A stretch of DNA of 64,000 bases from positions 37,528 through 101,527 of the forward strand of contig NZ_PVTJ01000015.1 of assembly GCF_003002955.1 (NCBI RefSeq). The letters are read 5' to 3'. The translations under genes and the position numbers were made by a program. This document shows, one piece after another, positions 44,108 to 52,549 of the stretch (position 1 is its first letter; every line of letters begins with the position of its first letter). The notes below the pieces were generated by a model that was given only the letters and a program-made list of their open reading frames with translations, had not been told where the DNA came from and did no database searches. This DNA is from Glycomyces artemisiae. Lineage in GTDB: Bacteria > Actinomycetota > Actinomycetes > Mycobacteriales > Micromonosporaceae.

Positions 44108-44212
44108 CGTTGATGCGGAAGTTTCCGGGCAGGGGCAGAGCCGGGCGCGGCCGTGCTGAGACGCCCCCGGTTCGATGGTGCCCGGCGGGTACGACATCGA
44201 TCCGCAGGTGAG

Positions 44213-44965
44213 TCAGCCTCGCAGGGCGGCGAGGGCGGTCTCCAGGGAGAAGCCGAACGGGAGCTCCAGGCGGTGGCGTTCCAGGAGTTCGGCGTCGGCG
44301 AGGAGTTCGGCGATCGGGGCGTCCGCCGCGACCCGGCCCGCGTCGAGGATGACGGCGCGGTCGCAGAGTTGGAGCGCGTACGGCAGGTCGTGGGTGACGA
44401 GCAGCAGTGTCGGGGCGGTGCGGTGGAGGATCGCCGCGAGGTCGCGGCGGCTGGCCGGGTCGAGGTTCGCGGAGGGCTCGTCGCACACCACGATGTCCGG
44501 GCGCATGGCGAGCACCCCCGCGAGGGCCGCGCGGCGCTGCTGGCCCACCGACAGGTGGTGCGGCGGGCGGTCGGCGAGGTCCGCGAGCTCCACGGCGGCG
44601 AGCGCGGCGGCGACGCGCTCGGCGAGTTCCGCGCCCCGCAGCCCGAGGTTCGCGGGGCCGAACCCGACGTCGTCGGCGACCGTGGGCATGAACAGCTGGT
44701 CGTCGGGACTCTGGAAGACGATGCCGACGCGGCGGCGGATGTCGGCGAGCGTCTTCTTCTCCACTCTGACACCGCCCACCGACACTTCCCCCTCGGTCGC
44801 GGTCAGCAGCCCCGCGAGGTGCAGCATCAGAGTGGTCTTCCCGGCGCCGTTCGGGCCGAGGATCGCGACGCGCTCGCCTTCCTCCACCACGAGGTCGACG
44901 CCGTCGAGGGCCCGGTGCCCGTCCGGGTAGGCGTGGCCGAGTCCGCGGAAGTCCAAGGCGCTCAT
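44213..44965 (-). CDS. nikO: Nickel/cobalt ECF transporter ATPase
   Basis: A 250-aa ABC ATPase of the CbiO/NikO type. Walker A GPNGAGKTT (about 37-45), Q-loop VFQSPDDQLFMPTV (the DDQLF signature typical of ECF ATPases), signature LSVGQQRR, Walker B VVCDEPSANLDP, switch LLLVTHDLPYA. It energises uptake through the membrane partners encoded upstream. The ATG overlaps the TGA of the cbiQ-type gene (ATGA, 44962-44965). It is last in the operon. Specificity (nickel rather than cobalt) is inferred from the Nur box upstream. Confidence 0.93.
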   Translation of the reverse strand: MSALDFRGLGHAYPDGHRALDGVDLVVEEGERVAILGPNGAGKTTLMLHLAGLLTATEGEVSVGGVRVEKKTLADIRRRVGIVFQSPDDQLFMPTVADDVGFGPANLGLRGAELAERVAAALAAVELADLADRPPHHLSVGQQRRAALAGVLAMRPDIVVCDEPSANLDPASRRDLAAILHRTAPTLLLVTHDLPYALQLCDRAVILDAGRVAADAPIAELLADAELLERHRLELPFGFSLETALAALRG

Positions 44966-45723
44966 GCGTTCACCGCCGTCCAGGCCGCGACCGCGGCGGC
45001 GACCGCGGGCGCGGTCATCGCGGCCGTCCACTGCAATGCGCTCGCGGGCGCGGGCCCGACTTCGAGCGGGAGGCGGCCGGTGTAGCCGCGGGCGGCCATG
45101 GACTGCCAGACGCGTTCGCCGCGTTCGAAGGACCGGATGAAGACCGTGCCGAGGCTGCGCGCGAGCGCCCCGGCCTGCCACAGGAACCGGGGGTCGTCGC
45201 AGCGGGCGAGCCGCGCCAGCCGCATCTGCGTCACCTCGGCCACGGTCAAGTGCGCGTAGCGGATCGCGAACGCGGTGATCTGGAGCAGGATCTCGGGGCA
45301 GCGCAGCCGCGACAGCCCGGCGAGGACCCCGGCGACCGGCGTGGTCGCGGCGAGCAGCAGCGCGGCCCACACGCCGAGCGTGGCCTTCGCGAGGAGGTTC
45401 CACCCGGCCCACAGGCCCGGTTCGGAGACCTGGAGGAACCACACGTGGACGGCGGGACCCTCGACCATGAACGGGAACGCCAGCGCGAGCACCAGGAACG
45501 GCGACTCGACCAGGCTCCTGGTGAAGACCCAGCCCGCGGGGATGCGCGCGAGCGCGAACAGCCCGGCCAGGATCAGCGCGTGGACGCCGAAGGCCCACAC
45601 GGCTTCCCGCGGGGTCGCGGCGATGGCGCAGGTGAAGGCGACGAGCGCGACGATCTTCACCTGCGGCCGGAGCCGGTGGAGCGGGGAGTCGCCGGGCCGG
45701 TGGAGGCCGTCGACGGCGCTCAC
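44962..45723 (-). CDS. nikQ: Nickel/cobalt ECF transporter transmembrane T-component
   Basis: A 253-aa membrane protein of the CbiQ/EcfT family with about five helices. The two cytoplasmic coupling motifs are near the end: FERGERVWQSMAARGYTGRL contains the second AxxARG-like motif, and an earlier MRLARLARC segment is the first. The start begins LHRPGDSPLHRLRPQVKIV, typical of CbiQ. It couples ATP hydrolysis to the substrate-binding membrane component. GTG 45723 follows the cbiN-type gene by 22 bases; the next gene overlaps its stop. Confidence 0.92.
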   Translation of the reverse strand: MSAVDGLHRPGDSPLHRLRPQVKIVALVAFTCAIAATPREAVWAFGVHALILAGLFALARIPAGWVFTRSLVESPFLVLALAFPFMVEGPAVHVWFLQVSEPGLWAGWNLLAKATLGVWAALLLAATTPVAGVLAGLSRLRCPEILLQITAFAIRYAHLTVAEVTQMRLARLARCDDPRFLWQAGALARSLGTVFIRSFERGERVWQSMAARGYTGRLPLEVGPAPASALQWTAAMTAPAVAAAVAAWTAVNA

Positions 45724-45745
45724 CGGCGGCCCTCCGCGCGGGCGG

Positions 45746-46084
45746 TCACGCGCGGTCCTCGGCGGGCTTCTTCCCGCGGGCGAGGAGCCAGAACAGGCCG
45801 GTGGCGACGCCCAGGGTGAGGAGCACGCCGAGGATGCCGGCGAGCGACGCGCCGAGGATCTCGTTGTCCAGGAACGACATCCCGTAGTCGGCGAAAGCCC
45901 CGCCGATCTCGTGCTCGCCCGCGGACTGGAGCACGCACGTGCCGCCCGTGATCTCGCCCTCCGACGTGTCGCAGCCGGTGAGGAGCACCGATTCGAGGCC
46001 GTCGGGCGAGGCGGAGGCGAACAGGGACACGAACCCGGCGAGGACGAGCGTGACGATCGTGCCGGCGATGAGGAGCTTCTTCAT
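45746..46084 (-). CDS. nikN: Nickel/cobalt ECF transporter small subunit (PDGLE/CbiN type)
   Basis: A 112-aa protein with two membrane helices (about 3-24 and 82-103) and an outside loop containing the PDGLE motif (ASPDGLESVL, about residues 26-35), characteristic of NikN/CbiN-type subunits. Two loop cysteines (GCDTSEGEITGGTC) could form a disulphide. ATG 46084 shares its A with the upstream TGA (TGATGA), so translation is coupled. It assists the M component in metal binding. Confidence 0.9.
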   Translation of the reverse strand: MKKLLIAGTIVTLVLAGFVSLFASASPDGLESVLLTGCDTSEGEITGGTCVLQSAGEHEIGGAFADYGMSFLDNEILGASLAGILGVLLTLGVATGLFWLLARGKKPAEDRA

Positions 46085-46788
46085 CAGGAGGCCTCCTTGA
46101 CCGCGGGGGCGGGCTGGGCGAGCGGGGTGCCGCGGAGGGCGTGGACGAGGTCGGGGCGGGCGACCGCGACGGCGGTGACGGCTCCGGCGGTGATGACGCC
46201 TTCGCCGATGCCGACGAGCACGTGGGTGCCGAGGATCGCCCCGGCGATGGCGCCGAACGACTGCCCGACGGGCTCGCCGCCGACCCAGAACTGGAGCACG
46301 AACCCGGCCGAGGCGGCGACGACGCTGACGATCGACGCGGCGAAGACCGCGGCGCCGAGGCCCCAGCGGGTGCGCGGGAGGACCTTGAGCGCCAAGGCGA
46401 TCACGCCGTAGGCGGTGAACGTGGCGATGAGGGCCATGTTGGCGACGTTCAATCCGAGGGCCGTGACGGCGCCGTCGGCGAACAGGAGCGCCTGGATGAC
46501 GATGACGACGGTGACGCACAGCGCCCCGAGCCAGGGCCCGAGGAGCGCGGCGGCGAGCGCGCCGCCGAGGAGGTGCCCGGAGACGCCCGCGGCGATCGGG
46601 AAGTTGAGCATCTGCGCGGCGAAGATGAACGCGGTGGCGAGCCCGGCGAGCGGCACGAGGCGCTCGTCGAGTCCCCTGCGGGCGGCCACGGTGCACCAGG
46701 CGACCGCGATGGCGGCTATGAGGGCGGTGACGAGCGACGTGGGCCCGTCGATGACGTCGGTCGGGATGTGCAGCGCGAGGTCTTCCAC
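46084..46788 (-). CDS. nikM: Nickel/cobalt ECF transporter substrate-specific component
   Basis: The 234-aa first gene of the operon, a CbiM/NikM protein with about seven helices. The N-terminus, MEDLALHIPTDVIDGPTSLV, supplies the metal-binding HIP histidine a few residues from the start, as in CbiM/NikM (usually MHIPD). The family motif FAAQMLNFPIAAGVSGHLLG with metal-binding His is clear. GTG 46788 is used so that the His stays near the N-terminus, but no strong ribosome site is seen. A Nur-type operator lies about 98 bases upstream and no cobalamin riboswitch is visible, favouring nickel as substrate. Confidence 0.9.
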   Translation of the reverse strand: MEDLALHIPTDVIDGPTSLVTALIAAIAVAWCTVAARRGLDERLVPLAGLATAFIFAAQMLNFPIAAGVSGHLLGGALAAALLGPWLGALCVTVVIVIQALLFADGAVTALGLNVANMALIATFTAYGVIALALKVLPRTRWGLGAAVFAASIVSVVAASAGFVLQFWVGGEPVGQSFGAIAGAILGTHVLVGIGEGVITAGAVTAVAVARPDLVHALRGTPLAQPAPAVKEAS

Positions 46789-46885
46789 GGGCGGCGCGCC
46801 TTTCGGTATGTGTCCGGGGGGACTTTGCGGCGGCCGCCCTGCCGGCTGCAAGGCGCCCACGCTGGAATCAACAACCCACGTGAGG

Positions 46886-46908
46886 CTATTGCAATTATTT
46901 TGCAATAG
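46886..46908. promoter_or_regulatory. Nur box (nickel-responsive Fur-family operator)
   Basis: CTATTGCAA, five bases TTATT, TTGCAATAG: a perfect 9-bp inverted repeat. Its core TTGCAA-N5-TTGCAA fits the Streptomyces Nur consensus (tTGCaa-N5-ttGCAA) that I recall for nickel-uptake genes. It lies upstream of nikM and, on the other strand, about 120 bases before the Bcp gene. Confidence 0.8.
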
Positions 46909-47031
46909 CGGAGCCGGGCGCGTCAACCCGGTCGCACATATCGGGACGCGTCGCGGGGCGCTTCGATCGGACAGCGAGCGTCAAGCGTGCTCCCAGGCGA
47001 TTGTCAGGGACGGAAGGTAGGGTTGCGACCT

Positions 47032-47505
47032 GTGAACGTACGACTTCAGCCCGGTGAGACGGCACCGGATTTCACGCTCGCCACGGACACCGGCGACACG
47101 ATGACCCTGTCGAGCCTTCAGGGCCGCAAGGTGATCCTCTACGCGTACCCGCGGGCGATGACCCCGGGCTGCACGAAGGAGGCCTGCGACTTCCGCGACA
47201 GCCTCGCGAGCCTCCAGGCCGCGGGTTTCGCGGTCGTCGGGATCTCCCCCGACGAACCCGAGGAGCTCGCGAAGTTCGTCGAGCGCGACGGCCTGACCTT
47301 CCCGCTGCTGTCCGACCCCGAGCACAAGGTGCTCGAAGCGTACGGCGCCTGGGGCGAGAAGAAGAACTACGGCCGCACGATCACGGGCGTCATCCGCTCC
47401 ACCTTCGTCATCGACGAGGCGGGCGAGATCGAGTCGGCCCAGTACAACGTGAAGGCCACCGGCCACGTCGCGCGCCTGAAGAAGCAGCTGGGCCTCGACG
47501 ACTAG
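47032..47505 (+). CDS. Thiol peroxidase, Bcp/PrxQ type, copy 1
   Basis: A 157-aa peroxiredoxin. It begins LQPGETAPDFTLATDTGDTM. The peroxidatic site AMTPGCTKEACDFRD (about residues 41-55) has the catalytic Cys and, five residues on, the resolving Cys typical of PrxQ. RSTFVIDEAGEIE follows. It reduces peroxides using thioredoxin-type donors. GTG 47032 has no nearby ribosome site; TAGGGT 8 bases upstream could be the -10 of a leaderless message. It is divergent from the nickel operon. A second Bcp gene lies near 57 kb. Confidence 0.93.
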   Translation: MNVRLQPGETAPDFTLATDTGDTMTLSSLQGRKVILYAYPRAMTPGCTKEACDFRDSLASLQAAGFAVVGISPDEPEELAKFVERDGLTFPLLSDPEHKVLEAYGAWGEKKNYGRTITGVIRSTFVIDEAGEIESAQYNVKATGHVARLKKQLGLDD

Positions 47506-47562
47506 GGCCCAGGCGACCAGGGCCCCGACGACCAGGGGTCCGGGAGTTCATGGCCCGGGCGG

Positions 47563-49059
47563 CTAGGCGCGCGCGCCGTCGGCGGGGAGCAGCACGCGGA
47601 ACGTGGCGCCCCCGCCGGGCGTCTCGGAGAGCCGCACGCACCCGCCGTGGCCCGTGACGATGGCCGCGACGATCGACAGTCCGAGCCCTGAGCCGCCCTC
47701 GCCGCCGCGCACCCGTCCCGGGTCGGCGCGGTAGAGCCGCTCGAACACGGCTTCGGCGTGCTCGGGGGCGACCCCGGGCCCGGTGTCGGCGACTTCGACG
47801 ACCGCCGCGGGCAGCGCGGGCAGCTCGCCGATCTGCGCGAGGCAGCGCGGCCCGGGGCTGCGGCTCCAGCCGATGCGCACGGCGATGCGCGCGTCCCCGG
47901 GCGTGTACCGCAGCGCGTTGGCGACGAGGTTGGTGAGGACCTGCCGCAGGCGCGGCTCGTCGCCCTTGATGTCCACGGCGTCGAGGAACTCCTCCGAGCC
48001 GCCCGTCAACGCCTCCAAGGCGATGAAGCGTCCGGGCGCGCGGATGTGGGCGTCCCCGACGACGTCGGCGGCGACGCCGAGGAGGTCCACGGGGCCGCGC
48101 TGGAGGGGCCGCTGCCGGTCGAGCGCGGCGAGGAGCATGAGGTCGTCCAAGAGGAGCCCCATGCGCTGGGACTCGGCCTCGATGCGGCCGATCGTGTCGT
48201 CCATGACGGGCCCGGGCGGGACGCCGCCGCGACGGTACAGCTGCGCGAACCCCTTGATGGAGGTCAGGGGCGTGCGCAGCTCGTGGGACGCGTCGGCGAG
48301 GAACTGGCGCAGGCGCGCCTCGGAGGCGGCGCTGTCGTCGAGGGCCGTCTGGAGGCGCCCGAGCATCGTGTTCAGGGCCTGGCCGAGGCGGCCGGTCTCG
48401 GTGTGCGGGTCGGTGTCGGTGACGCGCTCGTCCATGCGGCCGTTCGCGATCGCGGCCGCGGTGGCCTCCATCCGGTCGAGCGGACGCAGGCCGATCCGCG
48501 CGACCCAGAAGGCGCTGACGGCGAGCACGAGGAGGATCGCGAGGACCGTGCCGCCGCCGATGAGCAGCAGCGATTCCGTTGCGGCGCCGATGTACTCGGA
48601 GGACAGCGCGAACACGACGTACCCGTCGGCGTCCTCGGCCTCCTCCACGAGGATCCGCCAGGAGTTCCCGTCGGCGTCCTCGACCGTGGCGGTCTCGCCG
48701 ACCCGCCCGGCCAGGTCGCCGAGGCCGGTGAGTTCGGGGGCGTCGTCGCCGAGCGTGTGCTCCAGCGTCCCGTCGGCGCCGTAGAGGTAGATGCGCGGGC
48801 TGTCGGGGAGCCCGGCCTGCGGCGACGGCGGCTCGAAGCCGCCGTCCTCGGCGAACGCCTGGTCGCCGCGGTGGTCGTTGCCGCGGGCCATGTCCGCGGC
48901 GGTGGTCAGCTGCGAGTCGATGCGCTCGGTGAGCACGTTCTGGAGGAGCGCGGTCGCGATGAGGATCGCGGCGGCCAGCGCGAGCGCGCACAGCGTCACG
49001 ATCGTGAACGCCATGCGGGAGCGGACGGTCCAGTGCCGCCAGCGCCGCGGGCGGATCAT
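47563..49059 (-). CDS. Two-component sensor histidine kinase
   Basis: A 498-aa membrane kinase with helices at about 17-39 and 165-188, which flank an outside sensor domain. A HAMP domain follows, then the H-box ASHELRTPLTSI with phospho-acceptor His259, the N-box (LTNLVANALRYTPG) and G-boxes (VEVADTGPGVAP; GSGLGLSIVAAI). A PrrB/MprB-like architecture. The start overlaps the response-regulator stop by ATGA (49056-49059), so they form a pair. The sensor domain (acidic, with RIYLYGADGTLEHTLG) has no recognisable ligand fold, so the signal is unknown. Confidence 0.93.
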   Translation of the reverse strand: MIRPRRWRHWTVRSRMAFTIVTLCALALAAAILIATALLQNVLTERIDSQLTTAADMARGNDHRGDQAFAEDGGFEPPSPQAGLPDSPRIYLYGADGTLEHTLGDDAPELTGLGDLAGRVGETATVEDADGNSWRILVEEAEDADGYVVFALSSEYIGAATESLLLIGGGTVLAILLVLAVSAFWVARIGLRPLDRMEATAAAIANGRMDERVTDTDPHTETGRLGQALNTMLGRLQTALDDSAASEARLRQFLADASHELRTPLTSIKGFAQLYRRGGVPPGPVMDDTIGRIEAESQRMGLLLDDLMLLAALDRQRPLQRGPVDLLGVAADVVGDAHIRAPGRFIALEALTGGSEEFLDAVDIKGDEPRLRQVLTNLVANALRYTPGDARIAVRIGWSRSPGPRCLAQIGELPALPAAVVEVADTGPGVAPEHAEAVFERLYRADPGRVRGGEGGSGLGLSIVAAIVTGHGGCVRLSETPGGGATFRVLLPADGARA

Positions 49060-49760
49060 CTGCGGGGCTGCCTGAGGGCGTAGCCGAAGCCGCGAACGGT
49101 CTGGATGAGCGGGGGCTCGACGACGTCGATCTTCTTGCGCAGGTAGTAGACGTAGGACTCGACGATGCGGCCGTTGCCGCCGAAGTCGTAGTTCCAGACG
49201 CGGTCGAGGATCTGCGATTTGGAGACCACCTTGCCCGCGTTGACCATGAGGTAGCGCAGGAGCTTGAACTCGGTGGGCGACAGCTCGATCGGGTTCCCGG
49301 CGCGGCGGACCTCGTGCACGGTCTCGTCGAGTTCGAGGTCGGCGTAGCGCAGCACGCGGTCCTCGGCGGGCGCGGGCGCCTTGGCCCGGCGCAGGATCGC
49401 GTGGATGCGGAGGACGACCTCTTCGAGGTCGAAGGGCTTGGTGACGTAGTCGTCGCCGCCGACGGTGAGGCCGGTGACGCGGTCGCGGACGGCGTCGCGG
49501 GCGGTGAGGAACAGGACGGGGAGGTCGCGCCCGGCGCGCAGGCGCTTCGCGACCTCGAAGCCGTCCATGTCGGGGAGCATGACGTCGAGGATCACGAGAT
49601 CAGGTTCGAATGCCGCGGCGGCGCGGAGCGCCCCGGCGGCGTCGCGGGCGACTTCGACCTCGAATCCGGTGAGCCGGAGGGTCGCCGACAGGAGCGCGGC
49701 GATGTTCTCCTCGTCGTCCACGACGAGGACGCGGTCCTTGCGTTCAGGCGCTTCGCTCAC
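49056..49760 (-). CDS. OmpR/PhoB-type response regulator
   Basis: A 234-aa regulator. The receiver has the acidic pair VVDDEE (14-18), phospho-acceptor Asp59 (LVILDVMLPDMDG), the Thr/Lys residues (LFLTARD; VTKPFDLEE), and a winged-helix DNA-binding domain (LSPTEFKLLRYLM; RIVESYVYYLRKKI; TVRGFGYAL). GTG 49760 is chosen because AAGGAG lies 6 bases upstream; an ATG at 49775 overlaps that site. The partner kinase gene overlaps the 3' end. Target genes are unknown. Confidence 0.94.
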   Translation of the reverse strand: MSEAPERKDRVLVVDDEENIAALLSATLRLTGFEVEVARDAAGALRAAAAFEPDLVILDVMLPDMDGFEVAKRLRAGRDLPVLFLTARDAVRDRVTGLTVGGDDYVTKPFDLEEVVLRIHAILRRAKAPAPAEDRVLRYADLELDETVHEVRRAGNPIELSPTEFKLLRYLMVNAGKVVSKSQILDRVWNYDFGGNGRIVESYVYYLRKKIDVVEPPLIQTVRGFGYALRQPRR

Positions 49761-49894
49761 TCCAGGCTCCTTCATTCCAGTGCCCTGAATGCCTATCGCC
49801 GCAGGCCGCGCCCTTCCTGTGAGCAACCTCAAAGAACTGTAAGAATCGCCTCGCCGAACGCGGGAGCGCCGCCTCGGCGCACCCCCACCGGCCC

Positions 49895-50107
49895 TCAGAG
49901 ACGGCTCAGCATCCGCCTGGGCCCCATGGCCTCGTCGATCTCCCGCAGCCGCCGCACGTCATCGCCGCTCCCCTGCCGCAGCACCCGCTCGCGGGCGCGC
50001 CGGTACGTGTCGAGCAGCGCGGCCTGCTCCTCCAACGGCAGCAGTCCGGACCGCTCCACGGCCAGCGCCAGAGCCGCCACCCGGTCCACCTCATCGACAG
50101 CACTCAT
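49895..50107 (-). CDS. Small hypothetical protein (70 aa)
   Basis: A predominantly helical, acidic/basic protein starting MSAVDEVDRVAALALAVERS and containing LPLEEQAALLDTYRRARERV. No family is recognised. ATG 50107 has GGAG about 9 bases upstream. It lies between the MocR gene (69 bp upstream) and the response regulator (134 bp downstream), all leftward. An unannotated helper of either is possible, but nothing shows it. Confidence 0.5.
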   Translation of the reverse strand: MSAVDEVDRVAALALAVERSGLLPLEEQAALLDTYRRARERVLRQGSGDDVRRLREIDEAMGPRRMLSRL

Positions 50108-50176
50108 GCCTCGAATCTCCGCGATGGAGTCGTCCGCTCGGTGGCGGCAAGGTGAACGGCGGCGCACCTTGCGGCC

Positions 50177-51583
50177 TCAATCGCTGCCGAGGGCGCGGCC
50201 GATGATGCGGGCGGCGTCGGGGAAGGCGGCGGGGTTGGGGCCGGAGTAGTTGAGACGCAGGTAGGCGCCGGTGGGTTCGGCGGGGAACCATTCGTCGCCG
50301 GGGACGACGAGGACGCCGGCGGCCTCGCAGGCGCGGGCGAGCGCGGGGAGGTCGGTGCCGTCGGGGAGGCGGGCCCAGAGGTTCAGGCCCCCTTGGGGAA
50401 TCGCTTCGAGGTGGACTTGCGGCGCGTGGTCGGCGAGGCTCGCGACCATGAGGTCGCGGCGGGCGGCGAGCTGGTGCCTGAGCCCTTTGAGGTGGGTGCG
50501 CCAGCCGGGCTGGGTGACGACATCGGCGGCGACGGCCTGGAGGAGGCCGCTGACGTACATGGACTCGGCCTGCGCGTCGGCGAGGATGCGGTCGCGGGCG
50601 GGCCCGCGGGCGATGATGGCGGCGACGCGGACGGCGGTGGAGGTGCTCTTGGTGAGGGAGCGGACGTAGACGACGTGGCCGGTGTCGTCGCGGGCGGCGA
50701 CGGGCCGCGGGTCGGCGGTGATGCCGAACTCGTGGGCCCAGTCGTCCTCGATGAGGAACGCGCCGCGGCCGCGCACGACGTCGAGGACGCGTTCGGTGAG
50801 CCGGTCGGTCCAGCGGGCGCCGGTGGGGTTGGCGAAGTTCGGCTGGGCGTAGAACGCGCGGGCGCCGGTGCGGTCGAAGGCCTCGTCGAGGAGGTCGGGG
50901 TCGGGCCCGTCGGGCCCTGTCGGTATCGGGACGAGGTCGACGTGCTCCCTTGCGGCGGCGACGATCGCGCCCCAGAACGTGGGCGATTCGACCAGCAGCG
51001 GGCGGCCGGGGCCGACGAGCACGCGGAACAGGGAGCTGAGGCCGGTCTGGCTGCCGGGGATGACGATGACGTCGCCGGGCGTGGGCGGCGCTACTCCGGC
51101 GGGGGCGGTCTCGCCGAGTTCGGCGGCGAACCAGTGCTGGAGTTCGGGCAGTCCCGCGGCGGGCGGTCGGCTCATCGCGGCGTCGCCGCGGGCGGCGCGG
51201 GTGAACGCGGCGCGGACGAGCCGTTCGGGGAGCAGGTCGCGGTCGGGGTAGCCGGAGTGGAGGGCGATCACGTCGTTCCCGGCGGTCTTGAGCGCGGTCG
51301 GCAGGCGCGGGACGCGCGCGGGCGGTGCGCCGAGTGCCGCTGTCTGCCAGCGGTAGTCGCTGGGCCTGGCGGTGCGGACGGCGCGCACGAACGTGCCGAC
51401 GCCGGGCCTGCGCTCCAGGAGCCCTTCGGCGTCGAGGGCCCGGAGGGCCTGCTGGACGGTGACGGGGCTGGCCGCGAATTCGGCGACGAGGTCGCGGGTG
51501 GAGGGCAGGCGGGCGCCGGGGGCGGCGCCGGCGATGCGTTCGCGCAGTGCCGCGGCGATCCTCGCGCTGCTATCGTTGACCAT
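50177..51583 (-). CDS. MocR-type regulator (GntR DNA-binding plus aminotransferase domain)
   Basis: A 468-aa fusion. Residues 1-70 are a GntR winged helix (LPSTRDLVAEFAASPVTVQQ). The rest is a fold-type I aminotransferase: the PLP-anchoring Lys is in SLTKSTSTAVRVA, with NFANPTGARW and a Tyr/Asp set (FYAQP; EDDWAHEFG). MocR proteins use PLP to sense an amino compound and control a neighbouring transporter or enzyme. ATG 51583 overlaps the divergent EamA start by two bases, and a perfect palindrome lies 9 bases upstream of the ATG. Confidence 0.93.
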   Translation of the reverse strand: MVNDSSARIAAALRERIAGAAPGARLPSTRDLVAEFAASPVTVQQALRALDAEGLLERRPGVGTFVRAVRTARPSDYRWQTAALGAPPARVPRLPTALKTAGNDVIALHSGYPDRDLLPERLVRAAFTRAARGDAAMSRPPAAGLPELQHWFAAELGETAPAGVAPPTPGDVIVIPGSQTGLSSLFRVLVGPGRPLLVESPTFWGAIVAAAREHVDLVPIPTGPDGPDPDLLDEAFDRTGARAFYAQPNFANPTGARWTDRLTERVLDVVRGRGAFLIEDDWAHEFGITADPRPVAARDDTGHVVYVRSLTKSTSTAVRVAAIIARGPARDRILADAQAESMYVSGLLQAVAADVVTQPGWRTHLKGLRHQLAARRDLMVASLADHAPQVHLEAIPQGGLNLWARLPDGTDLPALARACEAAGVLVVPGDEWFPAEPTGAYLRLNYSGPNPAAFPDAARIIGRALGSD

Positions 51584-52499
51584 GAGAGACAACAGTAGCG
51601 CTACTGTCCTGGCGGCGCCACCGCTATCGCGGGCCCGGGCGGGCCTGTGGTGGGGCCTGCTCGGCGTCGTGGCGTTCTCGTTCACCCTGCCGCTCACGCG
51701 GATCGCCGTCGACGGCATGTCCGCCCTGTTCATCGGCGCGGGCCGCGCGGCCATCGCCGCAGTGCTCGCGGCGGTCGCGCTGGCCGCGACCCGCCAGCGG
51801 CTCCCGACCCGCAGCCAGCGGCGGCGCCTGGTGCTCGTCGCCGCGGGCGTGGTCGCCGGGTTCGGGCTGCTCACTTCGTTCGCGCTGGAGCACACGTCGG
51901 CGAGCCACGGCGCGGTCGTCGTCGCGCTCCTCCCCGCCGCCACCGCGGCGATGACCGTGCTGCGCACGAGGGAGCACCCGCCGCGGCGCTTCTGGATCGC
52001 GGCCGGTGCGGGCGCGGTCGCGGCGGTCGCGTTCGCCGCCTTGGGGAACGGCGGCCTCGGCTCCCTCGGCTGGCCCGACCTGCTCCTGTTCGCGGCGGTC
52101 GCCGCCGCGGCGGTGGGCTACACCGAAGGCGGCCTGCTCGCGCGGGAACTCGGTGCGTGGCAGACGATCTCGTGGGCGCTCGTCCTCGGCTCCCCCGTGA
52201 TGGCGGCCGCAACTGCCTATGCGCTCGTCGACCAGCCGCTCTCGGCCACCCCCGTCCAATGGGGAGCGTTCGCGTACCTCTCGGCGGTGAGCATGTTCCT
52301 CGGCTTCTTCGCCTGGTACCGCGGCCTCGCCCTGGGCCCCATGGCGCAGGTGAGCCAGGTCCAGCTCGTGCAGCCCGTCATGACCATCGCCTGGTCCGCG
52401 CTCCTCCTCGGCGAACCGCTCGGCCTCCCCACGCTCCTCGGCGGCCTCGCCGTCGTCGCCTGCGCGGCCCTCGCCGTCAGATCCCGCCTGCCGCAATGA
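51582..52499 (+). CDS. EamA/DMT family transporter (10 membrane helices)
   Basis: A 305-aa protein with two EamA repeats of five helices each: GLWWGLLGVVAFSFTLPLTR starts the first; GWPDLLLFAAVAAAAVGYTE starts the second. These drug/metabolite transporters export amino acids or other small molecules. ATG 51582 has no ribosome site, but TATCGT at 51571-51576 could be a -10 for a leaderless transcript. The divergent MocR gene starts on the overlapping bases, making this its probable target. A palindrome at 51592-51607 falls inside codons 4-9. Confidence 0.9.
   Translation: MRDNSSATVLAAPPLSRARAGLWWGLLGVVAFSFTLPLTRIAVDGMSALFIGAGRAAIAAVLAAVALAATRQRLPTRSQRRRLVLVAAGVVAGFGLLTSFALEHTSASHGAVVVALLPAATAAMTVLRTREHPPRRFWIAAGAGAVAAVAFAALGNGGLGSLGWPDLLLFAAVAAAAVGYTEGGLLARELGAWQTISWALVLGSPVMAAATAYALVDQPLSATPVQWGAFAYLSAVSMFLGFFAWYRGLALGPMAQVSQVQLVQPVMTIAWSALLLGEPLGLPTLLGGLAVVACAALAVRSRLPQ
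51592..51607. promoter_or_regulatory. Perfect palindrome, probable MocR operator
   Basis: ACAGTAGCGCTACTGT is a 16-bp perfect palindrome. It overlaps a minus-strand TACTGT (-10-like, 8 bases before the MocR ATG) and lies within the first codons of the EamA gene. Confidence 0.65.
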
Positions 52500-52501
52500 A
52501 A

Positions 52502-52533
52502 ACGGCCCCCGCCGGGGAGGCGGCGGGGGCCGT
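52502..52533. terminator. Bidirectional hairpin after the EamA gene
   Basis: ACGGCCCCCGCC pairs with 52522-52533 (12 bp, 8-base loop) between convergent genes. Confidence 0.8.
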
Positions 52534-52549
52534 GGTCCGCGGTGCTTTC

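Noticed and set aside
46789..47031. A cobalamin riboswitch before the nickel/cobalt transporter
   Set aside because: No B12-box-like conserved core was seen in the leader; a Nur-type palindrome is present instead.
47506..47562. A terminator between the Bcp gene and the kinase gene
   Set aside because: Only imperfect repeats of GACCAGGG/GCCC are present; no stable stem comparable to the others.
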